Part shown: positions 48,145 through 58,393 of the stretch, piece after piece
How the letters are laid out: every line of letters begins with the position of its first letter
How positions within the stretch are numbered: position 1 is the stretch's first letter
DNA from: Pseudobacteriovorax sp.
GTDB lineage: Bacteria; Bdellovibrionota_B; Oligoflexia; Oligoflexales; Oligoflexaceae
DNA: 64,000 bases
Assembly (NCBI GenBank): GCA_013215145.1
Contig: JABSRP010000017.1
Span: 107,216 to 171,215 of the forward strand
Reading direction: 5' to 3'
Translations under genes and position numbers: made by a program
The notes under the pieces: model-generated
The model's input: the letters and a program-made list of their open reading frames with translations, nothing else
The model's database searches: none
What the model was told of the DNA's origin: nothing

Positions 48145-51100
48145 ATGACTCAAGAGGTAGAAATCTACAAGCCGAATCACCATATAAGACTAGTCACGGC
48201 AGCGTCTTTGTTTGATGGGCATGATGCAGCAATCAATATTATGCGTCGTATTTTACAGGCTTCTGGGGCTGAGGTCATTCATCTCGGCCATAACAGATCA
48301 GTAGCCGAAATCGTTTCCTGCGCGATCGCCGAAGATGCACAAGGAATCGCTATCACCTCCTATCAGGGCGGTCATGTTGAATATTTTAAATACATGTACG
48401 ATTTATTGAAGGAGCAAGGCGCTAATATAAAGTTGTTCGGGGGAGGTGGCGGTACCATCTTACCTACGGAAATCGACGAGCTTCATGAGCACGGAATCAC
48501 CCGGATATACTCACCTGATGATGGTCGGAAAATGGGACTACAGGGTATGATTAATCACCTTTTGCAGTCGTGTGATTTTCAGACCTATGAGCCTCCGATC
48601 GACTCATTGATTGAAACGGTTAAGGAACGTAACCCTCAATGTCTTGGGCGTTTGATTTCGGTGGCAGAGAACTTTCCTGACTATAGAGATACCTTATCAA
48701 AAGGAATTCATAGCAAAATCGGCGAAAAAAAAATTCCGATCTTAGGAATAACTGGGACGGGAGGATCGGGAAAATCGTCACTGGTGGACGAACTAGTTCG
48801 CCGATTTCTCAGCGATTTTGAGGATAAAACAGTGGCCATAATTTCAGTTGACCCATCCAAACGACGAACGGGTGGAGCTTTGTTAGGCGATCGCATTCGA
48901 ATGAACTCCATACATCACCCGAGAGTCTACATGCGCTCCCTAGCGACCAGGCAGTCCAATTTAGCCCTCAGTAAGTACGTTCAGGATAGCATCGATGTCT
49001 GTCGAGCCGCTGAGTTTGATCTGATTATTGTGGAAACCTCGGGAATTGGGCAGTCGGATACCGAAATCACCGAGCATTCTGACCTCTCACTTTATGTCAT
49101 GACGGCGGAATATGGGGCGGCTACTCAACTAGAAAAGATTGATATGTTAGACTTTGCTGATTTGATTGCCATCAATAAGTTTGACAAACGGGGGTCCTTG
49201 GACGCCCTGCGTGATGTTAGAAAACAGTACCGTCGTAACCATAACCTGTGGGATGGAGATGATGAGGGGCTACCGGTTTATGGGACTATGGCATCACAGT
49301 TCAATGATCCTGGTATGAATACCCTATATGCGGCAATTATGAAGAAGATTCAGAGCAATCATAATTCCGGTCTAAAGTCGCAATTTGAAGTCACCTCGGG
49401 TATGTCAGAGAAAAAGTTTGTGATACCTCCAGACCGGGTTAGATACCTAGCAGAAATCGGGGAAAGTGCTCAGGCTCGTCAGGTGTCGGTGCAACAGCAG
49501 TGTCTAATAGCAAGCCAAATGTATCAGTTAAAAGGAGTCATTGAACTGCTTGCTGATCAAACAGCCATAAAAATCGATGGCTGTGCTGAGCGCATTGATG
49601 TCGACGGTGACCTAGGCAGCGAGTTGAATGGTCTGGTACAGCGATATAACGAACTTCACTCAAGGCTTGATCACGATTCCCGAAAACGTTTGAATCAATG
49701 GCCGAAGATTCGTGAGTCATATACCAACGATACCTATGAATTTAAGGTTCGGGATAAGGTTATCAAATTGGACCTTTACTCCGAAACCTTGGCTCACCTA
49801 AAGGTTCCAAAGATTGCTTTACCGAAGTTTAAGGATTGGGGCGATATTTTAAAATGGATCCTTGAGGAAAATATACCTGGCGAGTTTCCTTATGCTGCAG
49901 GCGTCTTTCCACTTAAAAGGCAGGGCGAAGACCCAGCCCGTATGTTTGCCGGCGAAGGAGGCCCTGAGAGAACCAATCGTAGATTTCACTATGTGTCTCG
50001 AGGTATGCCAGCAAAGCGACTGTCAACGGCCTTTGATTCGGTAACACTATACGGTGAAGATCCTGATTTTAGGCCTGATATTTACGGTAAGGTCGGTAAC
50101 TCAGGTGTTAGTATCGCTACGGTTGATGATGCAAAGAAACTATATTCTGGCTTCGATCTAGCAAGCTCATCTACCAGTGTGTCTATGACGATAAACGGAC
50201 CTGCGCCAATGCTATTGGGCTTCTATCTCAATGCAGCTGTTGACCAGCAGTGCGAGAAGTATATCCGAGAAAACAGCTTGGTTAGGGAGACGGAAAGTAA
50301 AATCGATAATATCTTTGCTGACTCGGGAACTAATCGACCTAGCTATCAGGGAGAGTTACCCGAGGGTAACGATGGTCTTGGTCTTTTGCTTCTCGGAGTT
50401 TCAGGAGACGAGGTTTTACCTCAGGACACCTATCAACAAATAAAGGCTGACACATTAAAACAGGTTCGGGGAACCGTTCAAGCCGATATCCTTAAAGAGG
50501 ATCAGGCCCAAAATACCTGTATTTTTTCAACAGAGTTTGCTCTGAGGCTCATGGGGGATATGCAGCAGTATTTCATTGACCGATCGGTAAGAAACTTCTA
50601 TTCGGTATCGATTTCTGGTTATCATATTGCCGAAGCTGGAGCCAATCCCATCACCCAGCTAGCCTTCACACTGGCCAATGGCTTTACCTATGTGGAGTAC
50701 TATTTGTCCCGTGGGATGGATATAAACGAGTTTGCACCTAATCTATCCTTCTTTTTCTCGAATGGAACCGATGCTGAGTATTCTGTGATAGGTAGAGTGG
50801 CAAGGCGCATTTGGGCGAAGGCTATGAAGTTTAAGTACGGCGGAAACGAAAGGTCTCAGAAACTCAAATACCACATACAAACCTCTGGCCGCAGTCTCCA
50901 TGCCCAGGAAATTGCCTTTAATGATATCCGTACTACGCTACAGGCTCTTTATGCCTTATACGATAACTGCAACTCGCTGCATACCAATGCCTATGATGAA
51001 GCTATCACAACACCGACTGAAGAGAGTGTACGCCGTGCCATGGCGATTCAGTTGATTATTAACAAGGAACTTGGATTGGCAAAGAACGAGAATCCGATGC

Positions 51101-51567
51101 AAGGGTCCTTTGTCATAGAAGAACTGACGGATTTGGTCGAAAAGGCAGTGCTCGAGGAATTTCGTGCAATTTCTGAACGAGGAGGTGTCCTTGGAGCAAT
51201 GGAACGCATGTACCAAAGGACCAAAATCCAAGAAGAGTCGCTGTATTACGAGTCTCTCAAACACTCAGGAGAACTTCCTATTATTGGTGTGAACACCTTC
51301 CTAGATAAAAAGGGTTCACCAACGATCATTCCAGAAGAGGTTATTAGAGCAGAAGCTGCCGAGAAGGAGTTTGCCATTCACTCAAAAGATGCCTTTCAGG
51401 AGAGAAATCGTAAGGCAGCCGAGAGAGAACTACTGGCTCTCAGAAAAGCAGCATTGGACAACAACAATACCTTTGAGCGGATCATGGAAGCTGCCAAGGT
51501 TTGTAGCCTTGGTCAGATATCGGCCTTGCTTTACGAAGTGGGCGGCCAGTACCGAAGGAATATGTAG
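48145..51567 (+). CDS. icmF: Fused isobutyryl-CoA mutase (B12-binding–G-protein–mutase)
   Basis: The ATG at 48145 (ggag 5 nt upstream) is preferred to an earlier in-frame TTG. The product has 1140 aa, the full IcmF length. Residues 14-150 are the cobalamin-binding domain with SLFDGHDAA (His26 as lower cobalt ligand). About 200-430 is the MeaB-like GTPase chaperone (P-loop GTGGSGKSS). About 540-1140 is the mutase barrel, with [11 protein letters not shown], where Phe stands where methylmalonyl-CoA mutase has Tyr, and [16 protein letters not shown]. IcmF interconverts isobutyryl- and n-butyryl-CoA, some forms also isovaleryl/pivalyl-CoA, using adenosylcobalamin. It stands alone, separate from the epimerase gene. 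Confidence 0.93.
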   Translation: MTQEVEIYKPNHHIRLVTAASLFDGHDAAINIMRRILQASGAEVIHLGHNRSVAEIVSCAIAEDAQGIAITSYQGGHVEYFKYMYDLLKEQGANIKLFGGGGGTILPTEIDELHEHGITRIYSPDDGRKMGLQGMINHLLQSCDFQTYEPPIDSLIETVKERNPQCLGRLISVAENFPDYRDTLSKGIHSKIGEKKIPILGITGTGGSGKSSLVDELVRRFLSDFEDKTVAIISVDPSKRRTGGALLGDRIRMNSIHHPRVYMRSLATRQSNLALSKYVQDSIDVCRAAEFDLIIVETSGIGQSDTEITEHSDLSLYVMTAEYGAATQLEKIDMLDFADLIAINKFDKRGSLDALRDVRKQYRRNHNLWDGDDEGLPVYGTMASQFNDPGMNTLYAAIMKKIQSNHNSGLKSQFEVTSGMSEKKFVIPPDRVRYLAEIGESAQARQVSVQQQCLIASQMYQLKGVIELLADQTAIKIDGCAERIDVDGDLGSELNGLVQRYNELHSRLDHDSRKRLNQWPKIRESYTNDTYEFKVRDKVIKLDLYSETLAHLKVPKIALPKFKDWGDILKWILEENIPGEFPYAAGVFPLKRQGEDPARMFAGEGGPERTNRRFHYVSRGMPAKRLSTAFDSVTLYGEDPDFRPDIYGKVGNSGVSIATVDDAKKLYSGFDLASSSTSVSMTINGPAPMLLGFYLNAAVDQQCEKYIRENSLVRETESKIDNIFADSGTNRPSYQGELPEGNDGLGLLLLGVSGDEVLPQDTYQQIKADTLKQVRGTVQADILKEDQAQNTCIFSTEFALRLMGDMQQYFIDRSVRNFYSVSISGYHIAEAGANPITQLAFTLANGFTYVEYYLSRGMDINEFAPNLSFFFSNGTDAEYSVIGRVARRIWAKAMKFKYGGNERSQKLKYHIQTSGRSLHAQEIAFNDIRTTLQALYALYDNCNSLHTNAYDEAITTPTEESVRRAMAIQLIINKELGLAKNENPMQGSFVIEELTDLVEKAVLEEFRAISERGGVLGAMERMYQRTKIQEESLYYESLKHSGELPIIGVNTFLDKKGSPTIIPEEVIRAEAAEKEFAIHSKDAFQERNRKAAERELLALRKAALDNNNTFERIMEAAKVCSLGQISALLYEVGGQYRRNM

Positions 51568-51657
51568 CACTGCTCGATGAATGTTTTTCTTTGGTTTTTA
51601 CCAAAATATTTTTAGTGTCTTTATAAGTTCTGCCCACCTACAAATATTTACTCTCTT

Positions 51658-51684
51658 CCCTGCTCAATATCTTCTTGAGCAGGG
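51658..51684. promoter_or_regulatory. 10-bp perfect inverted repeat upstream of parA
   Basis: CCCTGCTCAA (51658-51667) and TTGAGCAGGG (51675-51684), 7-nt loop, 53 nt before the parA start. It has no T-run on either strand, so it is not a classic terminator. It could be a partition-complex or operator site for autoregulation, or a weak icmF terminator. Confidence 0.4.
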
Positions 51685-51736
51685 CATTCAAAGGCTGTAC
51701 GTTTGTATTAGATCACTATACAAATGGAGAAAGCTC

Positions 51737-52636
51737 ATGGCTGGAGATCGATCTCAAATCATTACCTTCGCCAACATCAAAGGTGGGGTTGGCAAAACCA
51801 CTGCGGTGGTAAATATCGCCTATCTGCTAGCAGTTGAGATGAAAAAACGGGTGTTGGTCATTGATTCGGATGATCAGGGTAACGCTAGCAAAGCTTTGGG
51901 AATTCGAGATCAACATGATCTGGAGACAGAGTCTCTATGGTATGCGTTGAAGCACAAAAAAAGCTACCGAGATGTCATGGTTGAATCGGCTTATGAAGGT
52001 ATCTGGGTGGTACCGTCTACTAAAGATCTCAAAGGAGCTCAGCTGGCCTTTGGTCAATCAGTAAGAGGAATCAGACTATTTCAAAAACTTTTGAAACAGG
52101 TGGAAAAAGATTTTGACTTTGTTCTTATTGATACCAAGCCCCAAATCAATATTTTGCTTCAGTCTGCACTAGCAGCGTCTACTTGGTATCTGATACCGAG
52201 TTTTCCGGAACCAGATTCCTATGATGGATTTATTGATTTGTTAGCAGAGGCTGGCGAAATTCAAGAAGAATTTAACGAGCGACTGGCCTGTCTGGGAGTC
52301 CTATTGACTAGCGTAAAAAAGATTCCTGCGCATGAGACCTATTTGGCCTTTATTAGTAAGCATATGAAAAAAGCTAATGTACCCTATTTCAAGTCCCATA
52401 TTCGCTCATCGAACTCCATGGCGACCGGGAGTTTGCATAGTTGTCCAGCTGTATCGCTTCCTGGTTCCTACAATATAAAAGAAGACTATATGAAGATCGT
52501 CCGGGTTATTCTCCGTCAAGTAGCAAAGAATAAATCGTCGATTATGATTCCGAATCTCGAGGTGTTGGGAATTTCGGGACCCCACGAAGAGTTCGGTTTG
52601 GAAGTCAATGATGGTAACGAGCAAGTCGAACTTTAA
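51737..52636 (+). CDS. ParA/Soj-family ATPase
   Basis: The ATG at 51737 (RBS ggagaaag) is chosen over an upstream in-frame ATG at 51581, whose extra 52 residues are hydrophobic and unlike ParA. The product has 300 aa. It has the deviant Walker A in NIKGGVGKTT, then VIDSDDQGNAS and VLIDTKPQ. ParA ATPases drive the placement of DNA or protein cargo on the nucleoid. A parB-like gene follows 18 nt later. The chromosome's own parAB usually sits near rpmH/gidA, which are absent here. This is therefore probably an extra pair for another cargo or a relic of a replicon. Confidence 0.88.
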   Translation: MAGDRSQIITFANIKGGVGKTTAVVNIAYLLAVEMKKRVLVIDSDDQGNASKALGIRDQHDLETESLWYALKHKKSYRDVMVESAYEGIWVVPSTKDLKGAQLAFGQSVRGIRLFQKLLKQVEKDFDFVLIDTKPQINILLQSALAASTWYLIPSFPEPDSYDGFIDLLAEAGEIQEEFNERLACLGVLLTSVKKIPAHETYLAFISKHMKKANVPYFKSHIRSSNSMATGSLHSCPAVSLPGSYNIKEDYMKIVRVILRQVAKNKSSIMIPNLEVLGISGPHEEFGLEVNDGNEQVEL

Positions 52637-52639
52637 ATT

Positions 52640-52648
52640 GGGGGGGGG
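52640..52648 (+). repeat. Run of nine G just before the parB-like start
   Basis: A G9 tract lies 6 nt upstream of the TTG start of the parB-like gene and forms part of its ribosome-binding region. Runs of this length can slip in replication, which would change SD spacing and so expression. It is also a common spot for sequencing errors. Confidence 0.6.
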
Positions 52649-52654
52649 TGGAAT

Positions 52655-53629
52655 TTGACACAGAAAAAACGTAAGTTGGCAAACTCAAAGCTTGAGCAAA
52701 TGGTCAAAAGCAGCGCTCGACAGGTCAAAAAAAAGAAGCCTGTTAAATCCAAATCCTCTGAGGCTTTTGGAAAGATCGAGAGTCTGATAAAGGCCAATGG
52801 TAAAACTGTTCAAAATATTCCCATAGACTTGATAGAGCTTAATGAAAATATTCGAAGAATCTATGATGAGGATCAGTTGAGTCACTTAGCTAAGTCTTTG
52901 AATACCGATGGGCTCATCCAGTTCCCTACTCTTTGTTTGAAACCTATGGATCGGGGAAACTATAGGCTCGTTTGTCGTAATGGTCATCGACGAATTTTGG
53001 CCGCTAAATCGCTAGGCTGGAAGAATATAGAATGCATTATCAAGTCATTTGATTCTGTGGCAGAGGAACTTTATCTGGCTATCAATGCCAATATTCAAGA
53101 AAACGTTTTTTACCTGGATATTGCTAAGGCTTATCAAGATACAGCCGATCTTGGCGAAACTGACGGGAAAATCGCATCTAGAGTCGGTGTCAACCCTCGG
53201 ACTGTTGGTTGGTATCGACGGTTGCTCGATATGTCGATGGAGTGCCAGGAACTTTGCCGTCGTCATCCAGACATTTTTACCGCTACTTGGGCTATCCAGC
53301 TCGCAAGATCAGGCCCAATACCTGCAGAGTCCGTTTTGCTACCAAAAATGAAGCAGATACTGGCTAAAAAAGCTAGCAAAGAAAGCGAGCAAAATAAGCC
53401 GGCACGACAAGATCGCTTAAAGGAGCGAGATCAGCTTCAATCTATGATCTCCGGCTATTCGGGTAGTCAGCTCGATGAGGTTAAGAAATTCACTGAGCAG
53501 TTGGTTAAAAGCGGCTTTTTATCGAAAAAAACCTTTGATTCACTTAGAAAGAACTTCTTCCCGGCAGAAAGTGAAACCTTTATTCCACGGCAAAAACGAC
53601 AACGTCCGGGGCGGGCTAAGCGCGCCTAA
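52655..53629 (+). CDS. ParB-like nuclease-fold DNA-binding protein
   Basis: The start is a TTG at 52655, supported by the G-rich RBS and the distance to parA. The product has 324 aa. A Lys-rich N-terminus (1-35) is followed by the ParB/Srx domain (about 50-135) with IPIDLIELNENIRR and RNGHRRILAAKSLGW. The canonical GERR box reads NGHRR. An HTH follows at about 160-185 (DGKIASRVGVNPRTVGWYRRL), and the C-terminus is basic. It pairs with the ParA gene 18 nt upstream. The changed box may alter CTP binding (inference). Confidence 0.82.
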   Translation: MTQKKRKLANSKLEQMVKSSARQVKKKKPVKSKSSEAFGKIESLIKANGKTVQNIPIDLIELNENIRRIYDEDQLSHLAKSLNTDGLIQFPTLCLKPMDRGNYRLVCRNGHRRILAAKSLGWKNIECIIKSFDSVAEELYLAINANIQENVFYLDIAKAYQDTADLGETDGKIASRVGVNPRTVGWYRRLLDMSMECQELCRRHPDIFTATWAIQLARSGPIPAESVLLPKMKQILAKKASKESEQNKPARQDRLKERDQLQSMISGYSGSQLDEVKKFTEQLVKSGFLSKKTFDSLRKNFFPAESETFIPRQKRQRPGRAKRA

Positions 53630-53693
53630 GGCTTGTGTCTCTTCGATTCTAGTGGCATAAGATTTCCATTAATCGCTCGACCTTGGAGTCTTT

Positions 53694-54533
53694 ATGCCTG
53701 AATTACCTGAAGTAGAAACCCTTACCAATGCGGTTAAAAAAATTGCTCTCGGACGGCGGATTATCCAATCTAAGTTCTATCGTAAGGACTTGCGCTCAGA
53801 AATTCCCGTCGATGAACTCAATGATATTTTGTTGAATCGTAAGATCATAGAAATCAGGCGAAGATCGAAATTTATGATGATGCGAACAGACAAGGGCTGG
53901 GTTCTCATACATCTAGGTATGTCAGGCCATATGGACCACCATTCGTCCAAAAGCCCCCAGTTACCCCATACCCATGTTGTGTTTACCTTAGAACCTCGGC
54001 ATAAGGGAAGTGACCTAGAGTATTTGCATTACGTCGATCCTAGGAGGTTTGGTTGGATGACTTGTACGAGGTCTCTCGACCCGGAAGCCCATGAGCTTTT
54101 GAGGCATCTTGGTCCCGAGCCATTAGAGACTAAGGATCTGGGTGACTATTTGTGGCGAGAATCAAGAGGTAAGACGACCTCTGTCAAATCGTTCATTATG
54201 AACGCAAAGGTTGTGGTCGGTGTCGGTAATATTTATGCAAATGAGGCCCTTTTTCGAGCAGGTATAAGGCCCGGAAAAGCTGCTGGTCGAATATCGAGAG
54301 AATCGATGAAAAAACTTGCCGTTGCTATCGCCGAGACCCTAAGGGCAGCGATATCTCAGGGTGGTACGACGTTGCGAGACTTTAGAAGCTCGGATGGTAG
54401 TCCCGGATATTTTGCTGTTGATCTGCAGGTTTATGGGCGTGGAGGTGAAACTTGTCTTTCCTGCTCGGACACAATTAAGTCTATCAGGCAATCTAATCGA
54501 GCGAGTTATTATTGCCCAACATGCCAACGATGA
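53694..54533 (+). CDS. mutM: Formamidopyrimidine-DNA glycosylase
   Basis: A 279-aa protein starting MPELPEVETL with the catalytic Pro2 and Glu3. The conserved Lys is in RRSKFMMM, the H2TH motif in VVGVGNIYANEALFRAGI, and the zinc finger at the C-terminus (CLSCSD ... YYCPTCQ) is complete. It removes 8-oxoguanine and other oxidised purines from DNA. It is 64 nt downstream of the parB-like gene and may share its transcript. The domains are all present. Confidence 0.95.
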   Translation: MPELPEVETLTNAVKKIALGRRIIQSKFYRKDLRSEIPVDELNDILLNRKIIEIRRRSKFMMMRTDKGWVLIHLGMSGHMDHHSSKSPQLPHTHVVFTLEPRHKGSDLEYLHYVDPRRFGWMTCTRSLDPEAHELLRHLGPEPLETKDLGDYLWRESRGKTTSVKSFIMNAKVVVGVGNIYANEALFRAGIRPGKAAGRISRESMKKLAVAIAETLRAAISQGGTTLRDFRSSDGSPGYFAVDLQVYGRGGETCLSCSDTIKSIRQSNRASYYCPTCQR

Positions 54534-55029
54534 AGAGGATTCACCATGGCGGTTCGATTTTTTAGATGTTTTCGCAGGCAGAATATCTCTAAACTCTGAG
54601 GTCCTTGCTCCCAAATGGTGCCAATTTTTCGCTGTTATTTACGACTTTTACAAATATGACACAATCTCTACCTTTGCCAAAATGCCTGTAATTCATGGTG
54701 CTTAGGGAGAATTTGACCCAGTTGAATCGTCATTCAGTCAATTAAACCTCAAAAACCCCACTAAAACTATTGACATTGCCTACCAAACTGCTAATTTGTC
54801 GCAGCTAAGGAATTTTTGTTGACACGTTATGTCTAAGGCTGTGGTGGGTAAAATAGCCGCTGCATTGAAGATTGCGCTTTCAAAAGTCGCAAACTTGTCT
54901 TATAAGACGCGTCGAGGATTCAAATTAACTTGGTTTCACTGTTCACTTTCTGTAGACATTGGTTGGGGAAGCCGTGCTCTATGGGATAAAGGAAAAAAGA
55001 TAAAAGGCCAATTCGGAGGAAAATCAGCC
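54534..55029 (+). other. Intergenic region with promoter for the Fis-type gene
   Basis: The first 200 nt after mutM show no coding signal or terminator that I can support. TTGACA (54770-54775), 16 nt, TAATTT (54792-54797) is a good sigma-70 promoter pointing at the Fis-type gene. The frame of that gene is open back to 54829, but the added residues look random and a strong SD supports the later start. Confidence 0.5.
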
Positions 55030-55344
55030 ATGATGACACCTGACAACACTAACGAAACAGTTTTAGACCCATCTTTTGATACGTCTTCAGTTACTTTTCC
55101 TCCGGGAACCAAACTAAGAGAGATTGAAAGAATTGTGATCCTAGAGACTCTAAAGCAAAAGAACTTCAACAGAACTCACACAGCTCGTGCACTTGGAATT
55201 GGTATCCGTACCCTTCAAAGAAAGCTAAAGCGATACGGTGCTTCTGATTGGGGCCTTAAGACAAAAGTCGCTATGGGTTCTGATGTCATAGACATGGTAA
55301 GTAGCACTCCAGTTGCTCCAGAAGCTCCAAGCCTAAACAACTAA
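55030..55344 (+). CDS. Small Fis-type DNA-binding regulator
   Basis: Start at 55030, with cggagga (55014-55020) 9 nt upstream; a second ATG follows at once. The product has 104 aa. Residues about 28-72 (REIERIVILETLKQKNFNRT, then ALGIGIRTLQRKLKRYG) are the Fis/NtrC C-terminal HTH. There is no receiver or AAA+ domain, so it is a stand-alone Fis-like protein. Such proteins bend DNA or act as growth-phase regulators. Targets are unknown. It lies ahead of a hairpin-rich gap and a tRNA gene. Confidence 0.8.
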   Translation: MMTPDNTNETVLDPSFDTSSVTFPPGTKLREIERIVILETLKQKNFNRTHTARALGIGIRTLQRKLKRYGASDWGLKTKVAMGSDVIDMVSSTPVAPEAPSLNN

Positions 55345-55354
55345 TCCTAGGCTA

Positions 55355-55500
55355 AGGCTTTGCACGACTGGGGTCGTGCGCAACTGACCTCTTTAAGGTT
55401 TTAAGGTGGTCTTTACCGGCAGTGGTGCTTGTCTGATAGTGCTAGACAAGTTGAGCCATCCGAGGTTCGTACGGTGATTCTCGTGGTAGTAACGAGGCTG
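55355..55500 (+). ncRNA. Run of four hairpins between Fis-type gene and tRNA-Ile
   Basis: Four stems follow one another: GCACGAC/GTCGTGC (55362-55379), GACCtCTTTAA/TTAAGGtGGTC (about 55386-55412), CTTGTCT/AGACAAG (55428-55450) and CTCGT/ACGAG (55480-55496). None has a T-run. So much regular pairing suggests a structured 3' UTR or a small RNA, but I recognise no family. Confidence 0.35.
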
Positions 55501-55530
55501 AAGAAATTCAGTACAATATCTTAAATTTTG

Positions 55531-55559
55531 TTGACATCGAACGGCCTAACACATATAAG
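55531..55559 (+). promoter_or_regulatory. Sigma-70 promoter of tRNA-Ile
   Basis: TTGACA (55531-55536), a 17-nt spacer and TATAAG (55554-55559). The expected start is about 55566, 11 nt before the mature tRNA. It is the best consensus promoter that I see in the window. Confidence 0.8.
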
Positions 55560-55576
55560 AAATTTCCCAACGACGA

Positions 55577-55653
<77 letters not shown>

Positions 55654-55758
55654 AATCATTGAACTTTTTCTGATGGTGGTTAGTCGTGGTTGAGGAAGTG
55701 GTTAGTCTAGATTTCTGCATAAAGTTTGTTCAATTCTATTAAGTTAATTTAACTCTAC

Positions 55759-56847
55759 TCACATAGAATTTTTAGATACTTGGCTCGCTATAAGAGCCAT
55801 ATTTCTGTCTGTCCTCGCGAAACCCGTGTAATGCTTCCTACAAGCCTCGATTGTATCGCCTATCATGTCTGCAACAACGTCTAAGGTTATTCCGTGTTCT
55901 AATAACCGGATTGCATAGCAGTGTCGCAAATCATGGAAATTGATTTCTGCGACTCCAGCTTTGCGACAGGCCTTCCTTACAATTTCCCACCATTTTTTGT
56001 TTCTATATTGAATCCTCGTATCTTGATCTACAGTAATCCATCCATTCAAAAATTCTCGACCCTCAGGAAAATAGAAAGCGTGACGATCTTTTCTGTTTTT
56101 TGTAAGCCCCTTTTCCCCATTTCTGTACATTTGAAACTTAATATAGTTGCTATGCTTCTTGATGTGGATTTTTTTATCAGGAAACCAAAAAAGCTCACCC
56201 TGCCGAAAGCCGCCAAAATAAGCAATGTTACAAATGACCCTGTCTAGACGATCTTCAATACACTCTGAAATTGCCAAAAACTCCTCATGTTCGATATACT
56301 TTACTTCGCTATCTCGAAATCTCGCATCTAGCCTATGCAGTCTCTCGCCTTTTGGTCGATCAATAAAGTCAAGAAGTGAGTTGAGCCTTCCACAGGCCGA
56401 CGCATGTTGCTCATAACCCTCGAAGTATTCGTCGACACTGTTTTGGATGAGTTCTATTGAATCATTCGCTAAGTCTACTTCGGAAACAGCTTTTAGTGCT
56501 CTGTTTATGTCGTTGTATGCTGCCTCGACGCTCTTTTCCATCATTCGTTTTACTTTTGTTGAACCATATGCTTTCAAAAAGTAATTTTCAAAAATTGCTC
56601 TATTTGTTCCATTCACTTTTGGGCGAAGTGATTCACGTTCTTTATAGAGATGCCGCATTATTGCTTTGCAAGCTTCGGTGCTCTCTGCAAATGAAAGCTC
56701 GTTTGATGAGTAAGCTTCATTTATTGCTTTGATATCTTTTGAATCATAAACCTTCCATCCAGTTGATTCATGAAAAACTGAAATCGAAAAAGACCTTCTT
56801 CTGTAATCTGGTTTTTTAAGGATAAATTTAGAATCTTGCCTGATCAT
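55759..56847 (-). CDS. int: Tyrosine-recombinase integrase
   Basis: A 362-aa protein. The first 165 residues are the arm/core-binding part. The catalytic part shows Arg215 in GGFRQGEL, a Lys near 250-253, His305 and Arg308 in HDLRHCYA, and Tyr340 in KHYTGF. The second His/Trp position is Asp331 (IGD), a variant that I recall in phage and ICE integrases. It would catalyse insertion and removal at the tRNA-Ile end. Its start is joined to the HTH gene by a TAATG overlap, so both are made together. Confidence 0.92.
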   Translation of the reverse strand: MIRQDSKFILKKPDYRRRSFSISVFHESTGWKVYDSKDIKAINEAYSSNELSFAESTEACKAIMRHLYKERESLRPKVNGTNRAIFENYFLKAYGSTKVKRMMEKSVEAAYNDINRALKAVSEVDLANDSIELIQNSVDEYFEGYEQHASACGRLNSLLDFIDRPKGERLHRLDARFRDSEVKYIEHEEFLAISECIEDRLDRVICNIAYFGGFRQGELFWFPDKKIHIKKHSNYIKFQMYRNGEKGLTKNRKDRHAFYFPEGREFLNGWITVDQDTRIQYRNKKWWEIVRKACRKAGVAEINFHDLRHCYAIRLLEHGITLDVVADMIGDTIEACRKHYTGFARTDRNMALIASQVSKNSM

Positions 56848-57050
56848 TACTTTTTTCTCCTATTCCTTTCTATCCAAATTTCAATGTCGCGTTTCAAACC
56901 GAAATTTCTCCGGCCAATTCTAACTGAAGGAATCTTTCCAGAAGACATCCAGTTTGCAATTGTTCTAGGGGAAACCCCTAGTTCAATAGCAATTTCTTCC
57001 TTCGTTAGAAGGTTGTTGAAACGTTTTTCGAATTTTTTACTTAAGTGCAT
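56847..57050 (-). CDS. Excisionase-like HTH protein
   Basis: The start at 57050 is favoured by AAGGAG 7 nt upstream; an upstream start (57143) would add a hydrophobic stretch. The product has 67 aa with LTKEEIAIELGVSPRTIANWM followed by GKIPSVRIGRRNFGLKRDIEIWI. This is the MerR-like HTH_17 fold typical of phage excisionases and small regulators. Its stop overlaps the integrase start by 1 nt. A role in setting the direction of integration is inferred from position. Confidence 0.8.
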   Translation of the reverse strand: MHLSKKFEKRFNNLLTKEEIAIELGVSPRTIANWMSSGKIPSVRIGRRNFGLKRDIEIWIERNRRKK

Positions 57051-57192
57051 ATTAAAACTCCTTAAAGAAAGGAGTAATAAACTTAGAAAGGAAAGGGCTA
57101 CCACACCCACAGAAATCATTATCCAAAGAATTAAATAACGCAAGCCTTTTTCGTAATAGAGAAATACCTAAGAAGAACTAGCAACTTGAGGA

Positions 57193-57750
57193 CTACAAGC
57201 CCTCACTTATTCGTTCTACCAATTTCTCTCTAAACCTATCTATATGGCAAATAATCTCGTCTTCGCTAGTTAGAGAGATAAAGTTCAGGCTACTCATCCT
57301 CAACAAGAATCTACATCCATCCATCTCATATTTGTTGGAAAAATACTTATAGGTTAACTTCTTATGCTCAAGAATCTCCAGAAGAGTCATGCATTCCTGA
57401 GACTGAATATTTAATGCCTTCTTAAAATAACTATTGTTTAGAACTATCTCTGCAACATTATTAGTTATCTCATATTGCGACCCTTCCCTATTTTTAAATA
57501 GTAGCCAAAGATCTTTTCGGCCCTGTTCACATAGCAAGTTTTCAATAAGCATTTCTAAGTCGTGATCTCCCTTCCTCAAATTCTCGATTTTACCATCAAC
57601 AAAACCCTTGATTTTGCGAATGGTAGAGTCTTTTGGTTTTCTATCGAACACATTTAGAAAATATCTTTGATAAACAGAAGGCGGACACGTCCCACCAAAC
57701 TTACCATTAATGACTTGTCGTATCTTCTCGTTAAACAATTTTCTACTCAT
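57193..57750 (-). CDS. Unknown protein of the element
   Basis: A 185-aa soluble, mixed charged protein with no motif that I recognise. The N-terminus (MSRKLFNEKIRQVINGKFGG) and a stretch CPPSVYQRYFLNVFDRKPKD suggest an alpha-helical, possibly DNA-binding start, but this is weak. A purine-rich RBS (gaaagag) precedes it. It is the first minus-strand gene next to the divergent 640-nt control region, which is where elements often keep a regulator. Confidence 0.6.
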   Translation of the reverse strand: MSRKLFNEKIRQVINGKFGGTCPPSVYQRYFLNVFDRKPKDSTIRKIKGFVDGKIENLRKGDHDLEMLIENLLCEQGRKDLWLLFKNREGSQYEITNNVAEIVLNNSYFKKALNIQSQECMTLLEILEHKKLTYKYFSNKYEMDGCRFLLRMSSLNFISLTSEDEIICHIDRFREKLVERISEGL

Positions 57751-58393
57751 GATATTTCTCTTTCCCCCTAGCCACAGCTTCCATCATCGAGTTAAAAAAA
57801 TACCCAACCGGATGTCAATTAATAATTTGGTGAAGAAAAATTGTAGATAAACGTCAGAACAACGAAAAATCCAAAACCTACCAAATTATTTTTTAGTAAT
57901 CACTGCCCCTCTTTATCCTAGTGGATTCGTAACAAGTAACGCTCCTTGTTCATACCAAAGCCACTCATCAACTAACCAAACAACAAACATAGCAATCGTA
58001 ATCTTAGTTGCCTTCAAACTAATACAATTCCTGTGCCATTGTTTTCGAGAAAATAAAGACGTTGAAAATAGACTTCTTCAAACAAATTGAAAAAAAGTTT
58101 TACGTAGGTCGACGGAAAAAAGACGTCTGTTTCATACGTAAAGTTCACGTTTATCAGCAATCTCAGTCCAATTTATAATTCCAAATTATGACGCAATCAA
58201 TGATTTCATATCGCTACGTTTTTAGTGAAATATCAAATCAACGTCTTGGAAACGGTTTATTTTAAACGCGCCATCAAGCAGGATTTACAGGGCTTTTTCA
58301 CATTGTTACCTTCCCAATTGTCAACAGAGATTTCGACAAACTAAATGAAACGAGAATAAGAACATAAGAGAAAGTCACTAGGAATATAAAGCA
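57751..58393. other. Divergent control region of the element
   Basis: This 643-nt AT-rich gap lies between diverging genes. It has an 8-bp inverted pair, TTTACGTA (58097-58104) and TACGTAAA (58133-58140), with equivalent ends 36 bp apart. I see no ORF above background, no tRNA and no clear -35/-10 pair. Its likely content is promoters and operator sites for the element. Confidence 0.5.

Noticed and set aside
54361..54705. 114-aa frame overlapping the mutM end
   Set aside because: It overlaps a well-supported gene in another frame, has no RBS and does not look conserved.
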